Shown here: positions 22,561-34,167 of the stretch, in pieces
Layout: every line of letters begins with the position of its first letter
Numbering within the stretch: the stretch's first letter is position 1
Assembly (NCBI GenBank): GCA_038363925.1
Contig: JAQQWL010000011.1
Location: 5,704,001-5,768,000 of the forward strand
DNA: 64,000 bases
Reading direction: 5' to 3'
From: Apiospora phragmitis
Lineage: Eukaryota; Ascomycota; Sordariomycetes; Amphisphaeriales; Apiosporaceae
Notes under the pieces: generated by a model
Told to the model about the DNA's origin: nothing
Databases searched by the model: none
Seen by the model: the letters and a program-made list of their open reading frames with translations, nothing else
Translations under genes and position numbers: made by a program

Positions 22561-23500
22561 AAAAAAAAGTAAGGAGATATACTAAGCGTAATAATACCGT
22601 TATTCTTATAATATTCCTCGAATTCGGCTAAAATATAACTTTCGTAACCGTTTAAGATTAGGAAGCGATAAAGGCTTTTCGTCCGCGTTTTAATATACTT
22701 ATCGAAATGCCGCATCTAGTTTAAGCTCGTCTCGTTATTAATTTAGCTATTAAAAGTCGATTTAATTACTTAATCGCTCGGTAAGTTATATTCGCGAAAT
22801 TAATTTATAAAGTAATATTAGCTTTATAAATTAATGTATTTAATAGCTATTAATTATTCTCGATTATTAAGTTAAACCGATTTCGTTTTTTTATAATAAT
22901 TAGCGCGTATTATAATAAATATTAACTCGATTATATTTATTATAAAGCCGGTTTTATTAAAATTCTATATATTTTTATTTAAAATATCGTATTTAGTTTT
23001 AATATTCGCGATTAGCGCGAACTAGCCGGAAATAATACCTATATTTTTATAAAAAGCTTTCTAATAATCGTATCGACGGTTTATTTAGGTTTTAAAGTCT
23101 TAGTTATAATCGATAAAACGTTTAATTTAATACTTATTAACGCGGTCGCCGCCGCGTAACTTTAAAAAGAATTTATTATATTTCTTATAATATTAATATT
23201 AAAAGGCATTCCTCGAGTATTTAAATTAATTATATAATTATAATGTACCTCTTTTTTAGTTAAATTAAGTTTATATTATAAATATCGGATTTCGCGTTAA
23301 GGTTCGATATTACGGAATCGGTCGCCTAGAATAACTCGGAGGACGTCGTATACTTTTATAGCAGCTCTTTAATTAATTCGATTCGAACTTTCTCGCGTTA
23401 CTTAAATTATTAAAACGATACGATCTTTTTTTAATTAAGTCGATATTATAGGTATAAAGATATTACGTATTAAAATTTAATTATATAAATTATAAAAAGT
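22560..23500 (-). pseudogene. Relic of a Fot1/Pogo-type (Tc1/mariner, DDE_1) transposase
   Basis: Reading the minus strand through stop codons gives ordered blocks that match this family: TRGMPF in the N-terminal DNA-binding part (near 23210), NFNKTGF where the family has its first catalytic aspartate (near 22940), then REYNLPSD, the block MRHFDKYIKTRTK (near 22700) and ILNGYESY at the second catalytic aspartate, then a degraded NNGIITLSISPY. Both catalytic positions now read Asn and one His reads Tyr, which are the outcomes of G-to-A and C-to-T changes. Multiple in-frame stops occur. It is non-functional; the only open piece is 22509-22715. The exact start is not visible. Confidence 0.83.
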
Positions 23501-23659
23501 GGCCGACTTAATAATATAGTCGACTTAATAGTAAACCACGTTATAACTTTTTAATAATTAATTTAATTTTAAATTAAAACCTTTTTATTACTTATTTTTT
23601 TAATAAATTAAAAGTTTTTATATTAATTAATAAAAAATTACTTAATTAAATAATAAATC

Positions 23660-23666
<7 letters not shown>

Positions 23667-23694
<28 letters not shown>
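23667..23694. repeat. (ATT)n microsatellite
   Basis: About nine ATT units in the AT-rich island. Confidence 0.85.
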
Positions 23695-23697
<3 letters not shown>

Positions 23698-24051
23698 ATT
23701 AATAAAATAATCGATTTATTTAACTTTATTAATTAATTAAAAGCCGTTTTATGTTTTTATTATTTAATATAAATTAAAAGTTAATTATTTTTTAAATTAT
23801 TATTTTCTAATTATATTAAACTTTTTAAATAATAGTTTAATCTTTAAAACCTTTTATTTAAAGCTTAAAGATTTAATAAAAATAATAAACGTATTAATTA
23901 ATACTTTTTAATTTTTAAAAAAGTGTAATTAATATAATTTAATATATAAAATAAATATAGTATTAAAAAGTACATAAAAAAGGATTTAAAATAATAAAAT
24001 AATATTTAATATATATTAATTACTTTTTTAAATTAATAAGTTTTTTAATTA

Positions 24052-24214
24052 AATATTAATAATTAAATAAAATAATAAATTATATATATTCTAGTTTTTT
24101 ATAATATATTAAAAAAGTTTAAGTATAAATTTATACCTATAAAGCTACTTTAGTCCATTATTAATAAAACTAACCCAATACCGATACTTTTATATAATCT
24201 CCCTCTAATAATCC
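24052..24214. repeat. Right terminal direct repeat, RIP-decayed
   Basis: AT-rich copy of 20911-21072. It ends at about 24214, where composition returns abruptly to normal (CGCTCCTCGCATCC). Confidence 0.8.
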
Positions 24215-27200
24215 TCGCTCCTCGCATCCTCTCTGCCTCGCATGATGCTTCCCGTGACATTGCACTAGCTACTCCTATAGCTCTTGGAGTGATAATACTA
24301 GTTAGCTAAGTAGCAGCTAGTTGTGAACTACATCAGCGTCTGGTTCAGTCCGGCCCAGTCGTTCTGGTTCTTAGCAGAGGCCCAGAGGATCATGAACGGG
24401 CCGTTAAGAACGGATCAGTTCTGTGCATTAGGTTTGTCGCGAACACTGTCAATGTGACTTTAGATTGAACTAGCCGGCGTAAATGGAGGGGGATTGTCGG
24501 GGACCCTGCGGGATTCTCTGCATACCTACCGTCGTAGTGCCCCAAAAGCCCATATCTCGTTTCCCATATCATGCAAGATTGACAATGGAAATCCCTCAAC
24601 TCCTAAGGGTCCGTTGACAGAAAACGTCGTCTGATCTAGCAGAGCTGCTGAATGCTATCCAAAACTAGGAGGTAAGCTAGAGCATGAGTGAGCCCTTGAC
24701 TCCTGGGTCGGGTTTGGCACTTTGCAACTACAACTATCACTAGTCCTGCAAAGAGAAGATGTGATTCCACCTTGCATATTCATCCCATTCCGCACATTTG
24801 ATTGCTGTGATATCTCACGACAATAAGTTGCAGTAGCAGGGTTGGAGGCTGCTCTGTCTCTATCAATACCTTACCTACACCGACGACGACTGGGAAGGAT
24901 TGATCTTATCGTACCCCGAACGTCACCATCCTTCACCGTCTGCCCTCTCCTTCCTTTTTCTTACAGGGGAACGTCAAGGCCCAATCTAATAAGCTGAGAA
25001 GCTTATCCGACAAGAGACACCGACTGTACCCGACGGGATTTTCCCCTCAGCTCAACGGGGCCAGATCAGGAACATGTGAATATGGCACTGATCTTTGGGC
25101 TGGGCCTGGAGATGCCACACTGGGCCATTTCACACTCCCACACTCTAGCAATGTCTCGGCAGGTCGAGCTTACTGGCGGTCATGGTCTGGCCCTGGCCTA
25201 CCCGAATTCGAGGAATTGCCCAATGGCATGCCCAGGGGCGAATAAACCTATTCTATAGGGCGGAATTTCTTTACGAAGGCCGCCTCTCAAGTGAGCCGAT
25301 GACACCACGCTTGGTTCCAATTTCCAATACAGGTCATGTTATGTGATTTCATTTAAAAAGAGTGACGAGGTTCTCGTCGACTGCTTTGCCGGTCACCAAT
25401 CGCGGAAGTCACGACAAGAGTCGAACAATGCGTAACTAGATCAGTGATCAACGATGCCAGGAGATGGCATGAGCGGGTTGGGCACCCGCATAGCTTTAGG
25501 TACCGAAAGGTAACATTTCTGATTTCTACAACGTATCACCCACCTCTGCCCGGCAGTAATCTCCACTTGTCATTTGTGACCGAACCAGGGTTTGGACCTG
25601 GGGGGCCCTGCAGCGCTGGGGAGGAGGTTGAATATTGCTCGGAAACACGGACCATGACCAGGGTTTAAGCCAGCCCTGCTTACGATGATTTGCATTCTGC
25701 TGCCCTTGGTTCCCGGTCCGTCATATGGGTTGTGGGCTGCTCTTATTATTAACCTACCCAGACAGCTTATCATGATATGTAGGTAGGTAGCATGTGTGGT
25801 GGGATACACACACCTACAAATTAACTCACCACACAGGTCCCTTCGCCATTTCGGGGTATTAGGTTTGCTTGGGTTGCTTGGCCAACATATCCAAAATCGC
25901 AGCTGAATTTCGCTGTAGGTGTTTACAAGACGTGTGTATCTCGGCCGTGTAGGAGTCGAAGCCGGAGAGTATTGCTGAACCTCGCCTACCCGGCTCCGAG
26001 GTATGTTTTGCGCCACAAGTGATATCCCTAAAAGCGGTCAACGAACGGTTTACATTGAAGTCATCGATGAGCATATGACCGAGGCGGGGGTAGGTGGGAG
26101 AAGTTGCTTGACCAAGGGTCTCGAAAGTACCGAGCTGTTCTTGGCCGGCCACTTGTAGTACCTACATTAATGACCGGATCTCGACAGACACATGTGTACA
26201 TGTAGTATAACCTACTGATTTAGCCCACCTGCAGGTTGCCATTGAAAGGCCATAATTAGCCCACAATGATGACGGCATACTCGGGGGCTAATTAGCTGCA
26301 GAGCAAGGTGTGATTTCTTGCCGCCAGGCCGGTGTGTGTGTGCTGTGTGACCGCCGAGATTATTAGCCCACATTGTATTGATGAACGATCGGGAAGATGG
26401 GTTAAATTTAGAATATTGAGACTAATTTGCTCGCTTGGGGCCCAACCATGGGGCAACATACGGAAGAACTTTCACAGCAGCCGGCCCCTTGTACTTACCT
26501 TGGTCTCTATCGATGTGCCCTATCTCACATGCATCAGTCACATTTCCACAGCAGTACAGGAAGCCAAGGAGAACAGCAACAAATATGGGGAGGATCGGCT
26601 TGAACCTGGGCCTGCATGCATACGACTTACGTATATACAGCGGTACCCTGTGTCTTCTGCTTGTCTTCTTTCTCTTTCTCCCTTGCTGCTTTGCTTATTC
26701 CCCTCTTCCGTCTGTAGCTGCCTGCCTCTGTACCTATGTATGTAATCCTATCCTCCTGTCCTTCTGTGGTATAACCAGTTTCCACAGCAGCCCATCTCCG
26801 CTCTTCGACGAGCTCCGCTCGAGCTCCAGTACCAGAGGCTAGCCATCTGCACTAGCCGTGTCCTTCCCGTCTCTGCATTCAGATTCGTCCGAGTTTATCC
26901 CCAGCTGCCCCCTAGCTCCCGCCAGCGAGCCAATCCGCTCTCTCAAGTCTCTTCTTCATCACAGATGCCTGATGCTGATCGGTTGGTCCCGCCCAGGGCG
27001 CTAATGCGCCATCCAATATCACACAACGTCGAATCAGCGACTCTACATGGCACATCAGGGACAGAGCGACAGAGGGGAAAGGGAAAAAAGCAGCCACCAC
27101 CCCCATTGTACCACTGCCTATGTGCGCTCTCGCTTCGGTGACAAGTCGTATTGACTCTACAGTATGTATTGCTGCACTGCACCACATGGCCTACCTTACG

Positions 27201-29213
27201 TTGCATACGGAGTACCGGGTGACCGAACATGGGAAAATTACCAGTAATCATGGACAAGCAACGACTGGTTGCTACACTGGCCAATGCCGTCGTTGATTCT
27301 GTCCGACGAAGAACCATTGGCCGAGCTTCCATATTGCGCATGGCCATTCCACAAAGCGAGCTGTGTTCCAGAGCCACGGAGTCCCAGCAAACCCAGGTCC
27401 AGACACAGAGAAGCATTGGAAGTTCGGCACGTGTTTGCCCGAGGTTTTTCTTTTCTCCTAGACTTGTTTGGGCTGATGCATTCCACCTTTCCACCTCTGG
27501 AGGAGGAGAGGATCGTGAGCGATGATCAGCACTGCTTCCGCCAGTCCCACTTTTCCGACTTTGGCCGTGAATGGATTTATCAGAAAACCTGTGTGACGGC
27601 TCAAGAAGAGTATCACGACATGTTATCCGAAAACAGAAGTCAACACTAATATGTGGAACCTATAGCATGCATACTACATAGCTACAAGTGCGTGCTGGGA
27701 GAGTCTGACATGCAGCATCTTCGCGAGCACAGTCCAAGTCCGTGCTGTCGACGTACATACGTTGTGATCGGTGCAAGGGTTAAAGGCTTTCTCAACCCAG
27801 GCTATGTATCTGTATCTGGCCGAGCTCAGACTCTATGGTGGCACGCACATTTCCGGGAAACGGGTGTGGGGTTGTGTACGAGCTACTCGTGGCTTTTCTC
27901 GTGCGAACAGCATGGCTAACGAACAGCTCATGATAGCTAGTCTCGGAGGAAGCTACTGTAGTTCGAGGACTTGTCCCACTAGGCAGTTGAAGCAATTCAA
28001 TCGCATCGTGGTCTTCTGAGTCAATTCGTGGCCCTCTCCCCGCCCGGTATTGGGGATCAGCATCTACCCTTGTGCATTTCCAGTAAACCGAGAATCCCCT
28101 CTGCAAAGCGGGCAGATGAAGGTCAGGTAGCACTGGGGTAAGTAAGGCCAGGGCTTGCGAGGACGTGCTCACTAACAAGCCTACAGGTGTTGCTTGGCTG
28201 TTGGTTGATTATGACATCCCGGTGTCTGCATGATGCATCAACGGCCGGTCGAGCGGGCTGCCTTTGCTCTAACGAGCGAGTGGTCAGCCACGCAAAAAGC
28301 AAAGCTGGTCATCTTACAGGTTCAGTTGCTCAACATCCTGGCAAATCCCCCTTGCGCCCATCCCTGTCTGTCCTTGCAGCAGCGTGCTTCCGTAGTGCTA
28401 CCCACCCATGGTACAAAGACTTTGTCCGAGTATGTACTGCTATTCTCAGCCGGGGGTGGTTGGCTAGTGCATCCACACTCTCTGCGGGCCCATGGCATGG
28501 CCCATGAACGTCCAACCTCATTGGCACTCCTGGGCGCATACCTGGCTCATGTCACCTTGCCCTATCCCAGCTGGGTAGTCGACACTGACGGATGTGTCTG
28601 CATGTGTTGCTAATTAGGCTTGCAGAATATTGGGCTAATTTGGGAATTAGTCCATTTCGCTGAATGTGTCAAAAATAGAACAGGACTTGTGGTTCGTGAT
28701 GCAAGCCGATGTGGTCGATGAAGACGAGGCCACGATATAAGTCTTCCACCGCCAGGTCGTCAAGTGTATCTGAGGAACGAGGTGAAGAGCAGAAGATTCA
28801 AGTGTCGTCCCAATCCCGAAATCATCATTCTCCCCCTCTTCCCTCCGCCATCCCCTCTAATTCCCTCCATCAAACATACCTCTCAACGTGAAAGGCAAGC
28901 TGGACTTGCTTGGATCCTGTCACTCATTCGACGAGGCATAATCTAATCTTTTTTACCCCGATTCTCATCACACTGGCTGGGCCTGCCCGCCTTCATTTCC
29001 ACTCGATATCTGCTCCGGGGCTTTTCGACAGCCGAACTAAGAAAACTTTCCACGCAAAGAACTAAAGAGGTCCCTGGGGAGTATCCTTACCACACTTCCT
29101 GGTTCGAATCTGGACCCCCCTGCTCGACTCGGCAAGAGGACCCCAACACCGAAGCCCCCACACCACTGCTCGCAAGACGCAGGTACTTTTGTTCGTCTGG
29201 ACTTACAATACAA
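24215..29213. other. 5 kb non-coding stretch upstream of the Zn2Cys6 gene
   Basis: Balanced base composition, many short frames, none with a domain. The longest (26943-27494 minus, 183 aa) overlaps other frames on both strands and looks random. No tRNA or rRNA found. The last few hundred bases (from about 28800) are pyrimidine-rich, with CCCC/CTCC runs typical of a fungal leader. Long upstream regions are common for regulatory genes. Confidence 0.5.
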
Positions 29214-31392
29214 ATGTTATCTCTACCCCCCAACTCCAGAGAAGGCCTCATGAGAGGAGTAGCAACACCAGCAGGCGTCAACATGGCAGTCGCACAGCCA
29301 ACCAAGACGAAGGCAACTTCGAAGACTTCTAACAACAATGCAAACCAAAAGGCAAAGACACAGATGCACCGCCGGTCAAGAACAGGTCCGTGTTCCTTCC
29401 CTTTTTGACTTACACACAGGGTTAGCTTCCCTTATACTGGCTATTAGTTAGCCTGTGTAAGCGGACAACCTAGCTATACACATACAATACTAACGCAGAG
29501 TCAATGAACAGGCTGCTACACTTGCAGATTACGGCGAAAGAAGTGTGACGAGGGCACGCCCATGTGCACAGCATGCAAACACCTCGGCCTCTGCTGCGAG
29601 TATAAGAGGCCCATGTGGTGGAGTAACAACGAGGCGCGACGACAGCACAAGGACGACATCAAGATGATCATCAAGCGGAAGAAGCTATCAGAGAAAGCCT
29701 CGCATGCTACTATCCAAACCTCCGTTAGCTCACCGCCCGGTCTCTCCCATTCGCTTCCTACCTCGGCCACATTCTCCGATCCCCTGGACCGCACAAGGTC
29801 AGCTTCCATCGATTCGCACTTCTCGTTCAACTTCAACAGCCCGCCGAACATTTCGGACTATGGCTCTTATACTCCTCAAATACATCAACATCCGGACTTG
29901 ATGTTCTCCATGTCTCCTTACGAGATCGACGTGAAGACGGAACGGCAGATGTTTGTCAATGATGTGCCAACCTTGAGGGAGTCGACTATCTCGACCTTCA
30001 GCACGTATCACACGCCGCCTCCCCTGGCACCGTCCTGCCCTCCTATCCTCTGGGTGGCGAGTGGACCGAGCAAATCTACCAAGAACGGAGAGAGTCACTT
30101 TCTGAGGAGAATCTGAATCCTAACTTCTTCGACTTCTCCCACGGCCCTGCAACAAACAACAGCCAAGTAGACATTGAACTGGATGAGGGTGATCAGCGCT
30201 TGTTGGACCACTTTGTCCAGTTTGTCCTACCTACCATCTTCCCGATCATCGAGACAAACCAGCATGGATCAGTAGGGTCTGGTCTGATTCTGCCTGCCCT
30301 CCAAAACAACAAGGCCTATCTCCACTGCTGCTTAATGGTCGCCGCCCAACACTACAAGGCAACCATGAACATCCAGTCGGACGACATTGACAATGACATT
30401 ATGCGACACCGACAAGCAACCATTATGGCTCTCTGCGCTGCCCTCAACCAGGACGAGAACCACCAACAAATCCTCGAAGCAACCCTGGGTCTCATTTTCT
30501 TCCAGTGCAGTGTCGGCCGCTATGACGACGGTCTTCCCGACATCCCATGGCACCAGCACTTTGAGGCTGTGAAGTCTCTCGTTACCAAGCTCGACCTGCC
30601 CCGCCTGGTCTCAGATCTACGGAGCCGCTCGCTCAAACACCGTTCAACATGACCCTGACGGCATGGATCGACATATTGGGAGCTACAATGCAAGGACGCG
30701 CGCCCACGTTTGCGCACACTTACCGCGACAAGCACCTTTCCACGACAAACTCCTATCTCGGGCTTCGAGAGCTCATGGGCTGCGATGACCGAGTTATGAT
30801 CTCATTTCCGAGATTGCCTGCTTGGAGGCGCTCAAGCTCGACGGAATGGACGATATGACCCTCTGCCAGCACGTCTCGTCCCTTGGCGAGCAAATCGGTC
30901 TGACCGAGGTGTGTGAGACTGCGCCTAAGACGGCCTTCAACGCCAACGGGTCGTTGAGCCCCAAGCAATTAAGTCGCAACATCACTAGTGCATTCCGTCT
31001 GGCTGCTCGCATCTATCTCTGCAGTCTGGTACCCGGCTTCCCCCAGCCAGGCCAGCTGTATTGGCTTGGTCGAGAAACTGACCAATGTTCTGCAACACAT
31101 CCCGGCTGGCGCAGGTGGTTTCGACCGAAGCCTGGCATGGGTCTACTTGGTCGGCGGATCTGTCAGTCTTCCTCACTCGTCGTTCCGACAACTCTTCGAG
31201 GAACGCATCGCACAAGTCGGGGATGGTGTCAACTACGGCAGCTTTGGTGGTGTGACCACCTTGCTCCGAGATGTGTGGCAGCAGGCCGACAGCTTTGTGG
31301 CCAGTCCCAGCGCGACAGGATCTGTCGAGATCCCATACATCTCCTGGAGAGATACCATGCATATGAAGCAGTGGGACTACCTGCTCATCTAG
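29214..31392 (+). CDS. Zn2Cys6 fungal transcription factor (Moc3-like, PF11951-type), with frame breaks
   Basis: Nuclear DNA-binding regulator. Exon 1 is 29214-29385. A 126 bp intron (29386-29511, unusual donor GTCCGT, acceptor AACAG) splits the glycine codon inside the zinc cluster. The spliced motif is C-x2-C-x6-C-x6-C-x2-C-x6-C (CYTC, KKC, PMC, TAC, LCC) at residues 59-85, preceded by a basic S/T/N/K-rich N terminus. The rest is the fungal-specific middle and C-terminal domain, ending [15 protein letters not shown]. Four single-base breaks are needed: about 30021-30024 (C run one short), 30614, 30800, and 31040-31044 (C run one long). Corrected length is about 680 aa. The target genes are unknown; resemblance to fission-yeast Moc3-type regulators is by overall layout. 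Four breaks in one gene could mean a pseudogene, but the same pattern appears in housekeeping genes nearby. Confidence 0.88.
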
Positions 31393-34167
31393 CCGCGCCA
31401 TCATCTCTATCTCCACAGCTGGCCTTGAATAGGGCATGATGGGGCGGCAGAGCCTGCCTGCATCCTTCTTCCAGCGGCTAACAATTTTTTATTCATCATC
31501 ACTACCTTAATTATCACCTCTACACAACTCTGAGAGAGAGGGACGCCGCAAGGCACATCTGGGGATTTATTTACGGGACGACGACACTATGGACTGGGGT
31601 CTTTTCCGTGGGCAGCTGGGCTGAGCGCTGTCACGATGGGTGGAATAGTCACTTCTACGGATTACCACGAGGGGACGACAATTTCTCTACTTTGCTATTC
31701 ACGATCGCTCTTGCGCGCGCACGCGTCTCACACACACACACACACACCAACATCCGCACACGCACACCTTGACTTCGCCACACAATGGGGATCGTTTTTT
31801 CTTTCTACCTTTCACTCAAGATACCACGGCATTGCATTAGGGACAGGAGTTTTTTGTGGGCTATATAGTCTAGCCATTTTTGGGATCAAGAGCAGCATAT
31901 GGTCTGGTTTAGGGCCCTGGTATATCTCTGTGGCCCCGATGAAGGGGGCCTTTTACTGAAGGGAAGCTCCGCTTTGACAGCTCCCGCTCTCTGCTATAGT
32001 ATAGCAATCTGAAGCTACATGTAGTTATCTCGTTGAGTTGCGACTCCGAGAGGGAAAATTATGTAATAACACTACAACATACCCAATTAAAAAAATATCT
32101 AGCAATATCTTGACAGGCAGTGTGACTCATTTGCCATTGTTATCACAGATACGAGAATCCAAGGGTTCAAATTGTACATATTAGTAGACTGGAGTCGAGA
32201 CGGCCCGCCGCGCTGCGTTTTTGATCGGGTCCGAACCAAGCGAGGATGCGACAGTAGCGGCGAATCAAACGGCAGAAGTGGTGGTTTTCAAGCAAGTGGA
32301 GGCTCAGGGTTATTCGGAGTCATGTGGTAACGCCAACACAATGGATCCTCACTTGTGACTGAAAATCCTGCTATGGTGAACCACTTTCTTGACAGCTTCC
32401 TTCGATCAAAAAAGGGAGTCGGTGAGAGCCCAAGGAAGGGGCAAGGTTAGGCGACGTGGATGGTCACGAGCGAGCAGCAGTGTTTGCCCGCCCGTGTGGT
32501 GTGCCGTTCCGCTTCCCCACTGCCCTTCCCGATGTGTTGTTACCAGGTACATTCATATATCTACCTATGTACTTCTTTCAATGCCTTGGTGTTAGGCACT
32601 AGGGTACCGATGGTGATGAAGACTGATAGCTGTACCCCAGAGTCCGATCACGGGACGCATGAAATGGTTAAAGATGCTACGCCGCAGACTTGCAGATTCT
32701 GTGGCTGCGTGCATGCGTACGTATGCCATAGCGATCAATGCATCAACCTTTCGCCCTTGACAAAAGTTGACAGAGGGGGATGACGTATTTGGTGGCCTCC
32801 GTAATCCCTAACGAGCTGAGTTAATGCGACCGCTCGCCCAACATCGATACCTAATGAATGGTCAGTCGGTTGAAGAAATGGTCGACGCCGGCAAACCGGC
32901 TGCTGCCAGGCCCTTCAAGAAGCCACAGCGAGCAATGGGCGGTCTCATCTTGGGTCCGAAGACAACCGTCCAAGAATGGAGCCAATGGACAAGAATGCTG
33001 TGTACGGAGTACTGCGTCTACTATCGATACATGTACCTCTTGCTTGGGTTTCTATATAGGTACATACTGTGCATACCTCTTTCTCAGCCAATGAGGCAAG
33101 CCGGATGTAGCTGAGGGCCTACGGAATGCCTAATTCAGGAAAGACCAGGCACATGCTAATTTGCCCAATTTGAGGTTAATAAGCACGTTACATGTAAGCT
33201 AGGCTAGATCGGGGTACGTACCTGATAGAGAGCAGAATGAGCAGTCCCCCCAAACGCTCCCAGCCAATCAATCCAAGCAGCTGGCGCCAATCTCGAAACA
33301 CCTGCCTGGCCATTTGATGGCCTCTCAACCACTAACCTTACATCTCCCGGCCTCGTCTCTTGCCGCTGTGCGTGGGCGCTTCGCGATGGCCTCCCGTTCT
33401 GTAGGTCACCCATCGTTTCCCGACTCGGGCTGCCTCAGTCCATTAGCACTGGTCTGCAAGAAAGCAATCGACTGGGCAATGGGACCGGCCTACCGTGGCC
33501 ATCCACAATCTGCACCCATCACGGCATCGTAGCTTGGTTATGGGCATGGGCAGTGTGAAGAATGAAGATCCAGTCCTGGTCATTGGAGGGCGCCTCTCCG
33601 TCTGCTATTCGGTTTCTGCTTCGTTTCGTTGGACAAGAATAGCTCCGATGCCCAAGTCGCTCTCGAGTCACCTGGGTCGACGGGGCTTCGATGATTCAGC
33701 GAAACCGACCGGACAATGACGGGCCTGCGTCGAAACAAAGACAACCAAAGATCACGCACCGTCGTTCAATCTGCTCCTTCTCTCCTGTGCCTTGTCGTGA
33801 CTCTGCCAGCTTGATTCTCTTTCTTTGTCTTCCGTCTCTTTCTCTTACACCCTTGGACTCAGGAACAATCGCTTTTATGGTCTTGTCTAGACGTGACTCG
33901 TTTCTCCTTGCCGTTGTTCCATAATATCTATACAACCCATCACCCACCCCCTTGCTCTTTGAAGAAACGTCAACCTACCCTTTCCCTTGTAGAAACCCAC
34001 AAACCTCTTTGCTGCTATAAACCTTCCAGTTCTAGCAACCTCGAGTCGGACCTTTCTGATCTTGCATTTCGCCAAGATATCTACACATATTCAGCTATCT
34101 CTGAACAACCTCCAGTTTTCGAGGTCCTTGGACATACGCGCACGCACATATATAAACGCACATAACT
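31393..34167. other. Intergenic between the regulator and the Cys-rich membrane protein
   Basis: No gene is supported. It contains a (CA)n tract at 31729-31748 and, from about 33750, a long CT-rich leader before the next start codon. A 14-mer at 32675-32688 also occurs at 14003-14016. Confidence 0.55.
31729..31748. repeat. (CA)n microsatellite
   Basis: About ten CA units. Confidence 0.85.

Larger units (their letters stand above)
20911..24214. mobile_element. RIP-decayed transposon island with flanking direct repeats
   Basis: Between sharp edges near 21045 and 24215 the DNA is almost only A and T, while both flanks have normal composition. CpA and TpG are rare, but CpG survives in patches (for example 23140-23160 and 23280-23400), as expected when RIP prefers CpA. 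The interior contains a decayed DDE transposase on the minus strand and two tandem duplications. Direct repeats of at least 160 bp bracket it. Fot1/Pogo elements normally have short inverted, not direct, terminal repeats, so the element's true ends and class are not settled. No intact coding capacity remains. Confidence 0.85.

Noticed and set aside
21100..24100. AT-rich island as a centromere or mitochondrial insertion
   Set aside because: Only 3.1 kb, bounded by matching repeats and containing a transposase relic, so RIP decay explains it.
26943..27494. 183-aa minus-strand frame in the long intergenic stretch
   Set aside because: No domain, overlapped by similar frames on the other strand, random-looking composition.
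29101..29113. GGTTCGAATCTGG, resembling a tRNA B box
   Set aside because: No A box at the right distance and no acceptor-stem pairing.
29386..29511. Reading the zinc-cluster region without an intron
   Set aside because: Without splicing the CYTC motif loses its upstream basic exon and meets a stop at 29406. The join at 29385/29512 keeps phase and completes the Zn2Cys6 motif.
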